Part shown: piece by piece, positions 14,132 to 14,829 of the stretch
How the letters are laid out: every line of letters begins with the position of its first letter
Numbering within the stretch: the stretch's first letter is position 1
Origin: Roseovarius sp.
Lineage (GTDB): Bacteria > Pseudomonadota > Alphaproteobacteria > Rhodobacterales > Rhodobacteraceae
Direction: 5' to 3'
NCBI GenBank assembly: GCA_023260815.1
Contig: JALQUE010000272.1
Span: 1-14,829 of the forward strand
DNA length: 14,829 nucleotides
The notes under the pieces: model-generated
The model's input: the letters and a program-made list of their open reading frames with translations, nothing else
The model's database searches: none
Told to the model about the DNA's origin: nothing
Made by a program: the position numbers and the translations under genes

Positions 14132-14829
14132 TCAGCCTGGTTTGGTGCTGGCGGTGACGTAATTGACGCTCAGGTCGCGGGACGACAAGGACCAGCTCCA
14201 GTTAATCGGGTTGAAGACGAAGCCCTTGCGATCCACAGGTGTCAGGCCTGCTTGTTCCAGAAGGGCATAAAGCTCGTCTGGCGTGATGAACTTTTTCCAT
14301 TCATGCGTGCCCTTCGGCAGCCAGCGCATCACGTATTCCGCGCCGACGATGGCCATGGCGAAGCTTTTGGGATTGCGATTGATGGTTGAGCAGATGTGCA
14401 GCCCGCCCGGCTTGAGCAGCTGCTGACAGGCGGTCAGGTACGAGAGGGGATCGGCAACGTGTTCGACCACTTCCATGTTCAGCACCGCGTCGAATTGCTC
14501 GCCTGCGGCGGCAAGGGCTTCGGCGCTGGTATGGCGATAGTCGATCACCAGCCCGGATTGTTCTGCATGAAGCGTTGCCACGGGAATGTTGCGTTCAGCG
14601 GCATCGGCGCCAACCACCTCCGCGCCAAGGCGGGCCATAGGTTCGGACAACAAGCCGCCTCCGCAGCCGATATCCAGAATACGTAGTCCTGAGAAGGGGT
14701 TATCGGCTCCGAGATCGCGATCAAACTCGGTGGCGATCTGGGAGGTGATGTAATCCAGACGGCAAGGATTGAGCATGTGCAGCGGTTTGAATTTGCCGTT
14801 TGGGTCCCACCATTCGGCGGCCATCGCTT
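14132..14829 (-). CDS. ubiG: Ubiquinone biosynthesis O-methyltransferase, 5' end cut by window edge
   Basis: UbiG carries out both O-methylations of ubiquinone synthesis with SAM as donor, as a membrane-associated member of the Ubi complex. The visible 232 codons lack only the extreme N-terminus: the frame continues past ATG 14824 as ..E-A-M-A-A-E-W-W-D-P, so that ATG is internal. Features are FKPLHMLNPCRLDYI, SAM motif I LDIGCGGGLLSEPMARLGAEVVGAD, NMEVVEHVADP, and the C-terminal KGTHEWKKFITPDEL and NYVTASTK. It converges on the MarR gene with a 2-bp gap and no visible terminator between them. Confidence 0.95.
   Translation of the reverse strand, partial: AMAAEWWDPNGKFKPLHMLNPCRLDYITSQIATEFDRDLGADNPFSGLRILDIGCGGGLLSEPMARLGAEVVGADAAERNIPVATLHAEQSGLVIDYRHTSAEALAAAGEQFDAVLNMEVVEHVADPLSYLTACQQLLKPGGLHICSTINRNPKSFAMAIVGAEYVMRWLPKGTHEWKKFITPDELYALLEQAGLTPVDRKGFVFNPINWSWSLSSRDLSVNYVTASTKPG

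Overview
The window looks like ordinary chromosomal core sequence from an alphaproteobacterium, most likely the Roseobacter group of the Rhodobacteraceae. The basis is the gene content, GC-rich codon use and protein style: a short-form IlvA, an NDUFAF5-like methyltransferase without a normal glycine loop, a ComF-Grx-Nit-MarR run, and HemH beside a tiny exported membrane protein. This is judged by reading, not by a database search, and the genus cannot be fixed. I see no rRNA, tRNA, insertion sequence, phage gene or CRISPR array. No gene-free gap exceeds 300 bases.

Layout. (1) 1-1751: argG (minus, cut by the left edge) and ilvA (plus) diverge from a 141-bp spacer. (2) 1748-3498: a single-domain Hpt phosphotransfer protein (minus) diverges from a response regulator fused to an RsbU/SpoIIE-type PP2C phosphatase (plus), which suggests phosphorelay input to a partner switch. 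(3) 3566-7600: hslO (Hsp33), behind a good candidate heat-shock promoter, starts a tight run of overlapping genes: a CoA-type Nudix hydrolase, the CCA tRNA nucleotidyltransferase and an RlmD-like rRNA m5U methyltransferase. (4) 7682-9475: an envelope cluster of a lipoprotein L,D-transpeptidase, a convergent CAP-domain lipoprotein, and a Tat-exported second L,D-transpeptidase. (5) 9617-9860: a 62-aa exported, membrane-anchored protein of unknown function, ending in a very clear bidirectional terminator shared with convergent hemH. (6) 9887-11815 (minus): an NDUFAF5-like methyltransferase followed by ferrochelatase. (7) 11834-14129 (plus): comF, a monothiol/dithiol-type glutaredoxin, a Nit1-like amidase and a MarR regulator, the last three joined by start/stop overlaps. 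(8) 14132-14829: ubiG (minus), cut by the right edge.

Functional themes are amino-acid synthesis (ArgG, IlvA), redox and proteostasis (Hsp33, glutaredoxin, Nit1), RNA maturation (CCA enzyme, RNA methyltransferase), cell-wall remodelling (two L,D-transpeptidases, CAP protein), and heme, ubiquinone and possibly respiratory-complex assembly (HemH, UbiG, NDUFAF5-like). I found no clearly new multi-gene system. The best leads are the Hpt/RR-PP2C pair, the small membrane protein next to hemH, the envelope trio, and the methyltransferase with a degenerate cofactor site.
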